Notes: generated by a model from the sequence alone, not told the origin. A stretch of 64,000 bases of DNA from Sulfitobacter aestuariivivens (GCF_014763045.1 NZ_JACTAG010000002.1:1426001-1490000); one strand, 5' to 3'; counted from the stretch's first letter, positions 37,030 through 45,594 are shown. Numbers and translations are program-made.

Positions 37030-37647
37030 ATGAACATCAGCCCACCCGAGGTCCGCAAGGGCCGCAAATACGACCAGGTGCTCGAAGGTGCGCGCTCGGT
37101 TTTCATGATCGACGGGTTCGAAGGGGCCAGCGTGGATGAAATCGCACGGGTCGCGGCGGTCTCCAAGGCCACCCTCTACAGCTATTTCCCCGACAAACGC
37201 CTGCTCTTCATGGAAGTCGCCAACGCAGAATGCGCGCGCCAAAGTCAGGAGGCCATCGACAACATCGACATGGCCGCCCCCCCGCGTCTGGTGCTGGGGC
37301 AGGCCGGGCGACATTTCCTGCGTTTCATCACATCTACCTTCGGGCAGCAGATCTTTCGCATATGTGTGGCGGAATCCGACCGCTTTCCCGAGATTGGCCA
37401 AAGTTTCTACAAAACCGGCCCGGCGGTCATGCGCGCTGAAATGGCGGAATATTTCGCCGGAGCGGAGGCGCGTGGCGAATTGCACATCGAAGACCGGATG
37501 CTGGCCGCAGACCAATTCGCGGAACTGTGCAAGGCAGATGTCTGGGCGCGGCTGATGTTCGGTATGTCGAAATCCGTCTCAGCGGCCGAGATTGACAGGG
37601 TCGTTGATGGTGCAGTCGAGACGTTTCTGGCGCGATACGGGGCGTGA
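37030..37647 (+). CDS. TetR/AcrR family regulator
   Basis: A 205-residue regulator. The N-terminal helix-turn-helix is clear (ARSVFMIDGFEGASVDEIARVAAVSKATLYSYFPDKRLLF, residues about 20-60). The ligand domain resembles the AefR-like C-terminal group. I chose the ATG at 37030 because GGAG precedes it; an upstream in-frame start lacks a ribosome site. It is divergent from mbfA. Its stop overlaps the following lipoprotein gene (TGATG), so that gene may be part of its unit. The ligand and targets are unknown. Confidence 0.9.
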   Translation: MNISPPEVRKGRKYDQVLEGARSVFMIDGFEGASVDEIARVAAVSKATLYSYFPDKRLLFMEVANAECARQSQEAIDNIDMAAPPRLVLGQAGRHFLRFITSTFGQQIFRICVAESDRFPEIGQSFYKTGPAVMRAEMAEYFAGAEARGELHIEDRMLAADQFAELCKADVWARLMFGMSKSVSAAEIDRVVDGAVETFLARYGA

Positions 37648-37892
37648 TGCGCGGCCTGCTGATGGTGCTGCTGTTGGCTGGCTGCACCGGGGCTGCACCT
37701 TCACCCGATATCACCTGCAATGCACAGAACTGGCAGGAACTGATCGGCGAACCCGAAGAAGCCCTTTATGCGACCCTCGGCAATCTGCGGGTTGTCCGCG
37801 CGGGAAAGCCGAAACCGGCTGATGTAAATCCCAACCGGCTGAATGCCGAGATTGACAAGGATGGACGGATCGCGCGTTTTGGGTGTTACTAA
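37647..37892 (+). CDS. I78-type peptidase-inhibitor-like lipoprotein, copy 1
   Basis: An 81-residue predicted lipoprotein: MRGLLMVLLLAGC carries a lipobox, giving Cys13. The mature part contains WQELIGEPEEAL, RVVRAGKPKPADVNPNRLNAEIDKDGRIARFGCY, the pattern of the I78 (potato-inhibitor-like) serine protease inhibitors. The two cysteines in CNAQ and FGCY could form a disulfide. ATG at 37647 overlaps the tetR stop. A similar gene follows 19 bp later. Inhibitor activity is a family-level inference. Confidence 0.75.
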   Translation: MRGLLMVLLLAGCTGAAPSPDITCNAQNWQELIGEPEEALYATLGNLRVVRAGKPKPADVNPNRLNAEIDKDGRIARFGCY

Positions 37893-37911
37893 AGCCAGAA
37901 AGAGGGAGAGC

Positions 37912-38202
37912 ATGATGAAAACGGGAATTTTGATCGCCGGGGCATTGCTGTTGGCCGGATGCGGCGCACCGGGCGGATCCGGTAACAGCGGCGGCAGCGC
38001 CCCTCGGGTCAGCGGAGATGACACCTGTGGCGCATCGGCCTATGCCGGTTTGATCGGTCAGGATGCGGTTGTTGCCTTGTCGATTCCCGACCCCAAGCGG
38101 TCCTATCGCCCGGACGAGGTGGTGACATCCGATTTCAATCCCGAACGGGTCAGCATCCAGCTTGATGAAACGGATGTGATTGTCGCGATTGCATGTGGAT
38201 GA
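37912..38202 (+). CDS. I78-type peptidase-inhibitor-like lipoprotein, copy 2
   Basis: A 96-residue predicted lipoprotein (ILIAGALLLAGCGAPGG lipobox). A Gly/Ser linker precedes an I78-like domain with CGASAYAGLIGQDA and SDFNPERVSIQLDETDVIVAIACG. Relative to copy 1 it has the same order of conserved segments but low identity, so this is an old duplication. AGGGAGAG lies before the two adjacent ATG codons; the longer upstream frame overlaps copy 1 and was rejected. Confidence 0.75.
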   Translation: MMKTGILIAGALLLAGCGAPGGSGNSGGSAPRVSGDDTCGASAYAGLIGQDAVVALSIPDPKRSYRPDEVVTSDFNPERVSIQLDETDVIVAIACG

Positions 38203-38220
38203 TCACACAGGTCTCTTGGG

Positions 38221-39531
38221 TTAACCTTTTGGCCGCTTGTCCAATATCCGCACCGCCTTGCCTTCGGACCGCGCCACGCCCCCGACGCTGGCGACCTCTA
38301 CCCGCGCCGAGATTCCGATCGTCTGCTTGATCTTCGCGGCCAGCGCCTTGCCCGCCGCGTCGCGCGCATCGTCGCTGACAGAGGCGTCGGCGCATTCGCA
38401 CAGCACGCGCATCTGGTCCATGCGGTCAGGGCGGCTCAGTTCGATCTGGAAATGCGGGGCCAGACCCGGTGTGGCCATCAGCGCTTCTTCGATCTGGGTG
38501 GGAAAGACGTTCACGCCGCGCAGGATGATCATGTCGTCTGACCGCCCCGTCACCTTTTCCATGCGCCGCATAGACCGCGCCGTGCCGGGCAACAGCCGGG
38601 TAAGGTCACGGGTGCGGTAGCGGATAATGGGAAAGGCTTCCTTGGTGAGCGATGTAAAGACCAGCTCGCCCTGCTCGCCTTCCGCGGCAGGCGCGCCCGT
38701 TTCGGGGTTGATGATCTCGGGATAGAAATGATCCTCCCAGATGTGCAGCCCATCCTTGGATTCCACACATTCCTGACTGACGCCGGGGCCCATGATTTCC
38801 GACAACCCGTAAATGTCGACCGCATGCATATCAAAGGCCTGTTCGATCTCTTTGCGCATGGCATTGGTCCAGGGTTCCGCGCCAAAAATGCCGACCTCAA
38901 GCGAACAATCGCGCGGGTCCAGACCCTGGGCTGCAAATTCATCCAGTATCGACAGCGCATAGGACGGCGTGACCGTAATCCCCTTGGGCCTGAAATCCGT
39001 GATCAGGCGCACTTGGCGTGGGGTCATGCCGCCCGAAATCGGGTAGGTCGTCAGCCCCAGCTTATCCGCGCCAAGATGAATGCCCAAACCCCCGGTAAAA
39101 AGACCGTAACCATAGGCATTGTGCAGCATATCACCCGTGCGCAGCCCGGCCGCGCGCAGGGATCGCGCCACAACGGTGGCCCAATTATCGAGATCCGTTT
39201 GAGTATAGCCCACGACCGTCGGCTGACCCGTGGTCCCGGAAGAGGCGTGGATGCGTGCGACCTGATCCTGTGGCACGGCAAACATGCCAAAGGGATAATT
39301 TGCCCGCAGATCGGATTTCACCGTGAATGGAAACCGCGCCAGATCCGACATGTCCGTCACATCGTCCGGATGAACGCCCGCCGCATCAAAGCTGTCCTTG
39401 TAGAAGGGGACGTTCTTGTAGGCGTGGTTCAGCGACCATCTCAGGCGTTCGACCTGCAGGGCGGTGATCTCATCGCGGCTGGCGATCTCGATCGGGTCCA
39501 ACGTATCCCGGGGCGGTGTGAGGTCTTTCAC
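38221..39531 (-). CDS. paaK: Phenylacetate-CoA ligase
   Basis: A 436-residue adenylate-forming enzyme that activates phenylacetate to phenylacetyl-CoA, the entry step of aerobic phenylacetate degradation. The phosphate-binding motif SSGTTGQPTVVGYT is near residue 95. DIYGLSEIMGPGVSQEC and YRTRDLTRLLPG follow, and the C-terminal RSDDMIILRGVNVFPTQIEE is typical. It is coupled (ATGA) to paaI upstream. The paaABCDE oxygenase genes are not in this window. Confidence 0.95.
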   Translation of the reverse strand: MKDLTPPRDTLDPIEIASRDEITALQVERLRWSLNHAYKNVPFYKDSFDAAGVHPDDVTDMSDLARFPFTVKSDLRANYPFGMFAVPQDQVARIHASSGTTGQPTVVGYTQTDLDNWATVVARSLRAAGLRTGDMLHNAYGYGLFTGGLGIHLGADKLGLTTYPISGGMTPRQVRLITDFRPKGITVTPSYALSILDEFAAQGLDPRDCSLEVGIFGAEPWTNAMRKEIEQAFDMHAVDIYGLSEIMGPGVSQECVESKDGLHIWEDHFYPEIINPETGAPAAEGEQGELVFTSLTKEAFPIIRYRTRDLTRLLPGTARSMRRMEKVTGRSDDMIILRGVNVFPTQIEEALMATPGLAPHFQIELSRPDRMDQMRVLCECADASVSDDARDAAGKALAAKIKQTIGISARVEVASVGGVARSEGKAVRILDKRPKG

Positions 39532-39968
39532 GCGGTCTCTCCTTCTTCGGGGAAATGCTGGCCTTTGATGGTTCGCGACAGGCCGCGAAAAAGGGCCACG
39601 GTACGCCCGTCTTCGCCTGTCACCGTGACGTCATAAACGCCGGACCGGCCTGTTCTGGACACTTCGACCGCCCGCGCTGTCAACCGCTCATCGGGCTGGC
39701 CGGGGGCGATGTAGGTGATCTGGTTCTGTTGGGCCAAGGTGTTCCGGTTGTAGCTGTTGCACGCAAAGGCAAAACAGCTGTCCGCCAGCGTAAAGATGAA
39801 ACCACCATGGCAGATATGATGTCCGTTCAGCATATCAGGCCGCACTACCATCGACATGGTGGCACTGCCCGGAGCAATGGCATCCAGCGTCATGCCCAGC
39901 CCCGGAGAGGCCACATCATTGGCAAACATGACCGCTGCGGATTTCTCGGCGCGTTTCTGGGGGGTCAT
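39528..39968 (-). CDS. paaI: Hydroxyphenylacetyl-CoA thioesterase PaaI
   Basis: A 146-residue hotdog-fold thioesterase. The PaaI signature GHHICHGGFIFTLADSCFAFACNS is split across the catalytic Gly/Asp region, and TGRSGVYDVTV follows. It removes dead-end hydroxyphenylacetyl-CoA esters during phenylacetate catabolism. I chose the start at 39968 (MTPQKRAEK); the longer frame adds a non-homologous leader. It precedes paaK in the same operon. Confidence 0.92.
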   Translation of the reverse strand: MTPQKRAEKSAAVMFANDVASPGLGMTLDAIAPGSATMSMVVRPDMLNGHHICHGGFIFTLADSCFAFACNSYNRNTLAQQNQITYIAPGQPDERLTARAVEVSRTGRSGVYDVTVTGEDGRTVALFRGLSRTIKGQHFPEEGETA

Positions 39969-40085
39969 CGGGCGATATATTCGTGTTTCATATTTCGGTG
40001 TTCTTGCATGAATGTGTAACGCTTTCAACGTCCATGATTGTCATCAGGGCTTGATTTGAGCGCCAAGGCACGCAACTGTCAAATC

Positions 40086-40445
40086 ATGACGATGCATACA
40101 CCCCCGTCCGCTTCCCCCAAGATCACGCCGTTTGAACGCGCCCCCGAACAGGTCGCCTTTCACCGCACGGAACTTTCGGTGATCCTGTCGCTCTACGGGC
40201 GCATGGTCGCCGCCGGGGAATGGCGGGACTATGGCATATCTTGCCTGAGGGAAGTCGCCGTCTTCTCGATTTTTCGCCGCACCGCTGAGATGCCGCTGTA
40301 CCGGGTCGAAAAACGCCCAAAGCTGCGCATGAAACAAGGCATGTACGCGGTCATTGGCCCGAACGGTCAGGTCCTCAGACGGGGGCAGGATCTCAAGGCC
40401 GTGTTGCGGGTGCTTGAGCGCAAGCTGATCCGGGCGGTGGACTGA
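40086..40445 (+). CDS. DUF2794 domain protein
   Basis: A 119-residue protein matching the alphaproteobacterial DUF2794 pattern: FHRTELSVILSLYGRMVAAGEWRDYGI, FSIFRRTAEMPLYRVEK, then QGMYAVIGPNGQVLRRG. No function is known. I chose ATG 40086 over the open upstream frame, which would begin in the intergenic space shared with paaI. It is conserved widely in Rhodobacterales and is probably core, not accessory. Confidence 0.85.
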   Translation: MTMHTPPSASPKITPFERAPEQVAFHRTELSVILSLYGRMVAAGEWRDYGISCLREVAVFSIFRRTAEMPLYRVEKRPKLRMKQGMYAVIGPNGQVLRRGQDLKAVLRVLERKLIRAVD

Positions 40446-40472
40446 AGCAGCCCGCGCACCAAAAGATTTCAG

Positions 40473-40508
40473 GCCTCCGGCGGGGAATATTCTAGCCAGA
40501 AAAAGAAG
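40473..40508. repeat. Rhodobacterales-type intergenic repeat motif
   Basis: The run GCCTCCGGCGGGG followed by AATATTCTAGCCAGAAAAAGAAG resembles a motif I recall as very frequent in Rhodobacteraceae intergenic DNA (GCCTCCGGCGGGGATATTT plus an A-rich tail). Here it overlaps the stop codon of the NlpC/P60 gene. The function is unknown. The match is from memory. Confidence 0.5.
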
Positions 40509-41280
40509 CCAGACGGCGATGTGCTGTCATCGGACCATCCCCGCTTGCCTCTATCCGGGTGATGGCAGCGCTGATGGGCTCAAAGGTGACAGCCATGGCG
40601 TGAGCATTGGCGTGCAGGATGGTCTCAGGATCTGTCACCAGGGCCACATGCCCCTTCCAGAACAAAAGATCATTGCGGCGATAGGGTGCAGAGGCCGGGT
40701 TTCCCAGTGACATCTGCATGTCGCTGTCGCCCGGGCAGGGGACACCACAGGCGGTCAGGGCTGCCTGCACAAGACCAGAGCAATCGATCCCCCAGCGACT
40801 GTTACCGCCCCAGAGATAGTCGGTTCCCAGATAATATCCGGCAATCGTGGCCGGGTCGGATGCCGTCATGCCGATGCGTGACAGATGCACTCTGGGCAGA
40901 TATCCCAGCGCTGTCAGGGCAAAATCACCGTCTTCGGACACCACCGCGACGCGGCTGAGGTGGGTGAGGGCCGTGCGGTCGGGGGATTTCAGATCCGCCT
41001 CGGCATAGGCGCGTGTAGAGGGCTCGGTTACGATGTGGGTCGGGCGTTCCACTGCGCCCAAAGCGTCCGCGGTGACATACCCGACATACCCATCGGATCG
41101 GGCCTGCACATAGGCCCATCCGTCTGCTTCATCCAGCAGCGTCACATCGGCCCCATAGATCAACTGCCTGTCGCGTGGCCCATCAGGCCGGCGGCGCAGA
41201 TCGCAGAGCGGCAGGGCGATACGGCGGTCTTGTTTGCAGGTGACCCGGGCCGGGTCCGGGGTCAGGCGCGGATCGCTCAC
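40492..41280 (-). CDS. NlpC/P60 family cell-wall peptidase with SH3 domains
   Basis: A 262-residue protein. SH3-like segments occupy about residues 20-150 (GADVTLLDEADGWAYVQARSDGYVGYV). The NlpC/P60 catalytic domain follows, with Cys in RWGIDCSGLVQAAL and His in KGHVALVTDPETILHAN. Such enzymes cut gamma-D-Glu to diaminopimelate bonds in peptidoglycan stems. No signal peptide is visible, suggesting cytoplasmic recycling. The start overlaps the M17 aminopeptidase gene (ATGA). Confidence 0.9.
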   Translation of the reverse strand: MSDPRLTPDPARVTCKQDRRIALPLCDLRRRPDGPRDRQLIYGADVTLLDEADGWAYVQARSDGYVGYVTADALGAVERPTHIVTEPSTRAYAEADLKSPDRTALTHLSRVAVVSEDGDFALTALGYLPRVHLSRIGMTASDPATIAGYYLGTDYLWGGNSRWGIDCSGLVQAALTACGVPCPGDSDMQMSLGNPASAPYRRNDLLFWKGHVALVTDPETILHANAHAMAVTFEPISAAITRIEASGDGPMTAHRRLASFSG

Positions 41281-42659
41281 AGGTCCAGCAAGGCGGGCAG
41301 GGCGCCGTAAAGCGCGCGTGTCGCCTGACCGACCCCGCCCTTGGCGCGCGCCGGGGCCTCGGCAGGCTGCCAGCCGTAGATATCGAAATGCGCATAGGCG
41401 CTGTCGGTCACAAAGCGGCGCAGAAAGAGCGCGGCAGTGATGCAGCCTGCGAACCCACCCTTGGGCGCGTTATCAAGATCCGCGATGCCGGGTTCGATCA
41501 TGGTTTCGTAAGGCGCGTGAAACGGCATTCGCCAGACCGGGTCCGCATGCCGGGCCGCAGCCTCTTCCAATGCCGCGACAAAATCGGGTTCATCACTGAA
41601 ATAGGGCGCCAGATCGGGGCCGACGGCCACCCGTGCGGCACCGGTCAGCGTCGCCATCGAGATGATCTGATCCGGCGCTTCCTCGTCGGCCAGCGCCAGC
41701 GCGTCCGCCAGCACCAGCCGCCCTTCGGCGTCTGTATTGTTGATCTCGACCGTCAGACCCTTGCGCGAGGTCAGGATGTCCTGCGGGCGAAACGCATTGC
41801 CGGACACGGCGTTTTCAACCGCCGGGATCAGCACCCGCAGCCGCAGGGGCAGCCCGGTGCCCATGATCATCCGCGCCAGTCCCAGCACCGCCGCCGCACC
41901 GCCCATGTCTTTTTTCATCAACCCCATCGAGGCGCCGGGTTTCAGGTTCAGACCCCCGGTATCAAAACACACGCCCTTGCCAACCAGCGTCAGCCGGGGC
42001 CCCGCATCACCCCACCGCAGATCAATCAGCCGGGGCGCCTGATCAGCCGCGCGCCCGACCGTGTGGATCATCGGCAGGTTCTGTTCCAGCAAATCATCAC
42101 CGGTTATGACGTTGATCTCTGCACCGTAATGCGCCGCCAGGGCGCGCGCGGCTTTTTCAAGATCGGCGGGCCCCATATCAGAGGCCGGGGTGTTGATCAG
42201 ATCGCGGGTCAGCGCCTCGCTGTTGGCAAGTGTCTCGATCCGGGCCGCGTCAATGCCATCTGGCGCTACCAACAACCGGTCCGCGGCGGATTGCTTGGCA
42301 TAGCGGTCAAACCTGTATTGCGACAACAGCCATCCGAATGCTTCGGTCTCGCGCTGATCTTCGGGCAAACCAGCGGCAATGCGGTAGGTGCCAGCGGGCA
42401 GCTTGCCCGCCGCCGCCGCCAGATGAAACCGCCCGCGCGCCCGGGCCCGGGCTGTCCCGAACCCTGCCAGCGCCATCTGCGGCGCGCCGTCTGGCCCCGG
42501 AATGCTCAGCCCCTGACCAAGGCTGCCTTTGAAGCCCTGCGCGCGCACCCAGCCCTGCACCGCAGCATCGCTCTCCGACACCCACGCCTCAAAACCGTCT
42601 TCGGTAATCACGAAAAGGGGGATGGCCCCATCTTCCGACGGAGCAAACGAGAGGGACAT
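41277..42659 (-). CDS. Leucyl aminopeptidase family protein (M17)
   Basis: A 460-residue metallo-aminopeptidase. Metal and catalytic motifs are clear: GKGVCFDTGGLNLKPGASM, MKKDMGGAAAVLGLA and NTDAEGRLVLADAL. Length is slightly below PepA (about 500), with a reduced N-terminal domain. It removes N-terminal residues from peptides. With the downstream NlpC/P60 enzyme, coupled by overlap, a role in recycling cell-wall peptides is plausible but inferred. Confidence 0.93.
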   Translation of the reverse strand: MSLSFAPSEDGAIPLFVITEDGFEAWVSESDAAVQGWVRAQGFKGSLGQGLSIPGPDGAPQMALAGFGTARARARGRFHLAAAAGKLPAGTYRIAAGLPEDQRETEAFGWLLSQYRFDRYAKQSAADRLLVAPDGIDAARIETLANSEALTRDLINTPASDMGPADLEKAARALAAHYGAEINVITGDDLLEQNLPMIHTVGRAADQAPRLIDLRWGDAGPRLTLVGKGVCFDTGGLNLKPGASMGLMKKDMGGAAAVLGLARMIMGTGLPLRLRVLIPAVENAVSGNAFRPQDILTSRKGLTVEINNTDAEGRLVLADALALADEEAPDQIISMATLTGAARVAVGPDLAPYFSDEPDFVAALEEAAARHADPVWRMPFHAPYETMIEPGIADLDNAPKGGFAGCITAALFLRRFVTDSAYAHFDIYGWQPAEAPARAKGGVGQATRALYGALPALLDL

Positions 42660-42724
42660 GGCAGGCCTTTCAGCAAATGACGCGATGCCCGCAGCCTATC
42701 TGTTCTGCCACAACCCGCAAGCGG

Positions 42725-43108
42725 TCACGGCACCGGATCGTCGAAATCCCAGATCGCCGTCAACGACCGCTCCCCGATGCGCAGCAGGCGCGACAGGGTT
42801 GCCGCAAGCGCCGTGGCGTTCCCTTCATCAATGCAGTGGGTCACGTCACCCGCGACCTTGGACAGCATCAGCATCCCGATCTGATCCGCAATCGCGACCA
42901 GCGAGCGGGTGTTCTTGCGCAGGGCAGGCCAGTCTTGCGCATGATACAGCTCGTCGCACTGGGTCAGTCGCAGCGCCAGTTCCTCCAGCGCGCGGCACAC
43001 GACGTCTTCGGCGCTGGATTCACCCAGCTGCGCATACAAGGACCCCAGCCGGTCCGGGTCCAGACGAACCCGTTCCGTCGGTCGGAATTGCAGAACCTGC
43101 GTCATCAC
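42725..43108 (-). CDS. Conserved hypothetical protein, possibly HPt-like
   Basis: A 127-residue all-helical-looking protein. The stretch ELALRLTQCDELYHAQDWPALRKNTRSLVAIADQIGM resembles the length and helix pattern of a histidine phosphotransfer bundle. The phosphorylatable His context (HxLKGxA) is not present, so I call it only HPt-like. Two ATGs stand together at the start. No partner kinase is adjacent. The gene is isolated between the M17 gene and the carbonic anhydrase. Confidence 0.6.
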   Translation of the reverse strand: MMTQVLQFRPTERVRLDPDRLGSLYAQLGESSAEDVVCRALEELALRLTQCDELYHAQDWPALRKNTRSLVAIADQIGMLMLSKVAGDVTHCIDEGNATALAATLSRLLRIGERSLTAIWDFDDPVP

Positions 43109-43250
43109 TCACCCCTTCATCCACCCCCACGGCAGATCCGCATCATGCGCCTATCTGATGTGCAAATCATTGAGCCGTCGCCGCATTTGCCCTCGAAATG
43201 CAAAAGATTTTAAGTTATCGCAGGGAAAATTCCGTGTGGGGACCGACGTC

Positions 43251-43901
43251 ATGAAAAGGATCAAACCGCTCCCGCCCTATCTGGTGCAGCGTTACCATGG
43301 CTGGAAAGCGACGGGCTATGCCGAGAACGCCGCCTGGCATCGCCACCTCGCTGCCGAAGGGCAGCACCCGCGCGCGATGGTCATCTCGTGTTGCGACAGC
43401 CGCGTTCAGGTCACCGCCATTCTGGGCGCCGATCACGGAGAGCTGTTTATCCACCGCAACATCGCCAATCTGGTGCCGCCCTACCAGCCAGACGGGCAGC
43501 AACACGGCACCTCGGCCGCGATTGAATATGCGGTGACCGCGCTGAAGGTCGCGCATGTGATCGTTCTGGGCCACTCAAACTGCGGGGGCGTGGCGGGCTG
43601 TGCGGCCATGTGCCGGGGCGAGGCACCGGATCTGGAAGCCAAAAACAGTTTCGTGGGCCGCTGGATGGACATCCTGCGCCCCAAATTCGGCAAGGTCGCC
43701 GATATCGCCGACGAAGCAGAACAGCTTCGCCTGCTGGAGCGGCAGGCGGTTGTCGTATCGCTTGAGAACCTGCTGACCTTTCCATGGGTCAAGGATGGCC
43801 TGACCGCCGGCACCCTCAGCCTGCACGGCCTGTGGACCGATATCGGCGAAGGCTGGCTTGAACAATATCTGCCCGAAGAAGAAACCTTCAAGCCGCTTTG
43901 A
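43251..43901 (+). CDS. Beta-class carbonic anhydrase
   Basis: A 216-residue zinc enzyme that interconverts CO2 and bicarbonate. Zinc and catalytic residues are Cys47/Asp49/Arg51 (CCDSR), His108 and Cys111 (GHSNCGG). I chose ATG 43251 because the upstream frame has no ribosome site and homology begins at MKRIKPLPPYL. It is 61 bp before sbtA on the same strand, which links it to bicarbonate uptake. Confidence 0.94.
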   Translation: MKRIKPLPPYLVQRYHGWKATGYAENAAWHRHLAAEGQHPRAMVISCCDSRVQVTAILGADHGELFIHRNIANLVPPYQPDGQQHGTSAAIEYAVTALKVAHVIVLGHSNCGGVAGCAAMCRGEAPDLEAKNSFVGRWMDILRPKFGKVADIADEAEQLRLLERQAVVVSLENLLTFPWVKDGLTAGTLSLHGLWTDIGEGWLEQYLPEEETFKPL

Positions 43902-43962
43902 CGCTTGACCCGGCCTGTCGCTTGGGCTCTGAACAAGGCGCGCGGGGGGGCGCGGCATCACC

Positions 43963-44952
43963 ATGGATCAGATACTTTCGCTCGCGGCGACGAACCTGCT
44001 GTCCCCCATCATCCTGTGTTTTGTGCTGGGCGTGCTGGCCGCACTGGCCCGGTCCGATCTGCATTTTCCCGAAGCCGTGGCCAAGGGGATGTCGATCTAT
44101 CTGCTCTTTGCCATCGGGTTCAAAGGCGGGGTCAGCGTTGCCGATCATGGCATTGACCTGAACCTGGGCCTGTCGCTGCTGGCCGGTATCTTTCTGTCGG
44201 CGCTCCTGCCGCTGATTGCCTTTGCGATCCTCAAGGCGCTGACCTCTCTTAGCAGGCTTGATGCCGCCGCGGTCGCCGCGCACTACGGGTCCATCTCCAT
44301 TGTGACGTTCGTCGCCGCCACCTCTGTGCTTGAGGCCAGCGGGATCACATCCGAAGGCTACATGGTAGCCGTTGCCGCCGCCATGGAAGCACCCGCAATT
44401 CTGTCCGCCCTCTGGCTGATTTCCAGAGGGGGCGATGCGGAAGACGGTGCGCGCCGCATGGACAGCGCACTGCTGCGTGAAATCATGCTGAACGGCTCTA
44501 TCGTCCTGCTGGTCGGCTCTTTTGTCATCGGCGGCATCACCGGTGCAGACGGCATGGCCCGGATCGAAAGCTTCATCGTGAACCCCTTTCAGGGCGTTTT
44601 GTGCCTGTTTCTGCTGGACATGGGGCTGGTCGCGGGCCGGGGCCTGCGCGAAGGCGGCGCGGTGCTGCGGCCGGGCCCGCTGGCCTTTGGGGTCATCATG
44701 CCGCTGGTGGGCAGCAGCATCGGGCTGGTGACCGCGCTGCTGCTTGGGGTCAGCACCGGCGGCACAGCACTCTTTATGGTGCTCAGCGCCTCGGCCAGTT
44801 ACATCGCCGTGCCCGCCGCCATGCGCGTGGCCCTGCCCGAAGCCAATCCATCAATCTACCTGACCCTGTCGCTTGGGGTCACATTCCCATTCAACCTGAC
44901 ACTGGGCATTCCGCTGTACGTGGCCATCGCCCAGACCTTTGGCGGAGGCTGA
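43963..44952 (+). CDS. sbtA: Sodium-dependent bicarbonate transporter SbtA
   Basis: A 329-residue membrane protein of the SbtA (DUF897) family, with about ten hydrophobic segments in two inverted halves (LLFAIGFKGGVSVADHG; HYGSISIVTFVAATSVLE). In cyanobacteria SbtA is a high-affinity Na+/HCO3- symporter. It lies between carbonic anhydrase and an SbtB-like gene. This bacterial form is shorter than cyanobacterial ones. The start is the ATG nearest the family N-terminus. Confidence 0.93.
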   Translation: MDQILSLAATNLLSPIILCFVLGVLAALARSDLHFPEAVAKGMSIYLLFAIGFKGGVSVADHGIDLNLGLSLLAGIFLSALLPLIAFAILKALTSLSRLDAAAVAAHYGSISIVTFVAATSVLEASGITSEGYMVAVAAAMEAPAILSALWLISRGGDAEDGARRMDSALLREIMLNGSIVLLVGSFVIGGITGADGMARIESFIVNPFQGVLCLFLLDMGLVAGRGLREGGAVLRPGPLAFGVIMPLVGSSIGLVTALLLGVSTGGTALFMVLSASASYIAVPAAMRVALPEANPSIYLTLSLGVTFPFNLTLGIPLYVAIAQTFGGG

Positions 44953-44955
44953 TCC

Positions 44956-45267
44956 ATGAAGACACATCAGGCAAAACGGGTGGAAATTACCATCGAGGCG
45001 GTCATGCAATCCCGCCTCACTGAGGCGCTGAACAAGGCGGGGGTCACCGGCTATACCATTCTGCCCGTCTGGGGCGGATCAGGGCGGTCCGGCAACTGGA
45101 CACGGCAGGGCCAGGTCAGTCGCGGGCAGGGCATGGTGCAGGTGATCTGCATCATCAAACCCGACCGGCTGGATACGCTGCTTGAGGCCGCCTTTGCCGT
45201 GGTTGAGCGGCACATCGGCGTGGTCAGCGTGGTCGATTGCGAGGTCCTCCGGGCAGAGCGTTTCTGA
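44956..45267 (+). CDS. sbtB: PII-like SbtB regulatory protein
   Basis: A 103-residue PII-superfamily protein, 3 bp after sbtA. PII-like features are the beta strand RVEITIEAVMQ, the flexible T-loop-like GGSGRSGNWTRQGQVSRGQG, and VQVICIIKPDRLDTLLEAAF. SbtB binds cAMP/AMP/ADP in cyanobacteria and controls SbtA. The cyanobacterial C-terminal Cys-pair R-loop is absent here; the protein ends CEVLRAERF. Gene pairing with sbtA makes the call strong. Confidence 0.9.
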   Translation: MKTHQAKRVEITIEAVMQSRLTEALNKAGVTGYTILPVWGGSGRSGNWTRQGQVSRGQGMVQVICIIKPDRLDTLLEAAFAVVERHIGVVSVVDCEVLRAERF

Positions 45268-45368
45268 CATCCGGGCGGCGCAATCAGCAGTCGTCATCTG
45301 GGGGAAAAAGCCGGTTCGATCATCGTGCGAACCCGGCACCAGCGCGGCCTTGCACGGGGGCAAGGGCC

Positions 45369-45397
45369 TGCCGGACCGAACGATATCCGGTCCGGCA
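45369..45397. terminator. GC-rich hairpin between sbtB and small gene
   Basis: TGCCGGACCG (45369-45378) pairs perfectly with CGGTCCGGCA (45388-45397) around a 9-nt loop. The neighbouring genes converge here, so it may terminate both, although no T-tract is present. Confidence 0.55.
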
Positions 45398-45402
45398 TCA
45401 GG

Positions 45403-45594
45403 TCAGGCAGCGATACGGTCTTCCATCAGGTCCATGCGGCAGGACTTGAACATCGGATGTACGATCCGGTCGACACGCATGGAGCTCAGGCAGAACACAT
45501 TGTTGTTGGCTTCCAGCTTGGCGCGACGGGCCTTCAGCGTTTGCAGGGCGATGACACGGTTGTTACGGGCGGTTTCGAGCAGAGTGGCAGACAT
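45403..45594 (-). CDS. Small hypothetical protein (63 aa)
   Basis: A 63-residue, basic, helix-prone protein (ARNNRVIALQTLKARRAKLEANNNVFCL at its centre, with two cysteines). No family is recognised. A strong ribosome site AAGGAAT precedes the ATG. It follows another tiny gene (45656) on the same strand with 61 bp between. It has no membrane segment or signal peptide. Translation seems real; the role is unknown. Confidence 0.6.
   Translation of the reverse strand: MSATLLETARNNRVIALQTLKARRAKLEANNNVFCLSSMRVDRIVHPMFKSCRMDLMEDRIAA

Noticed and set aside
41388-42680. A 430-codon antisense frame opposite the M17 aminopeptidase
   Set aside because: M17 metal motifs are intact on the minus strand, and the antisense product is Gln/His/Arg-rich without homology.
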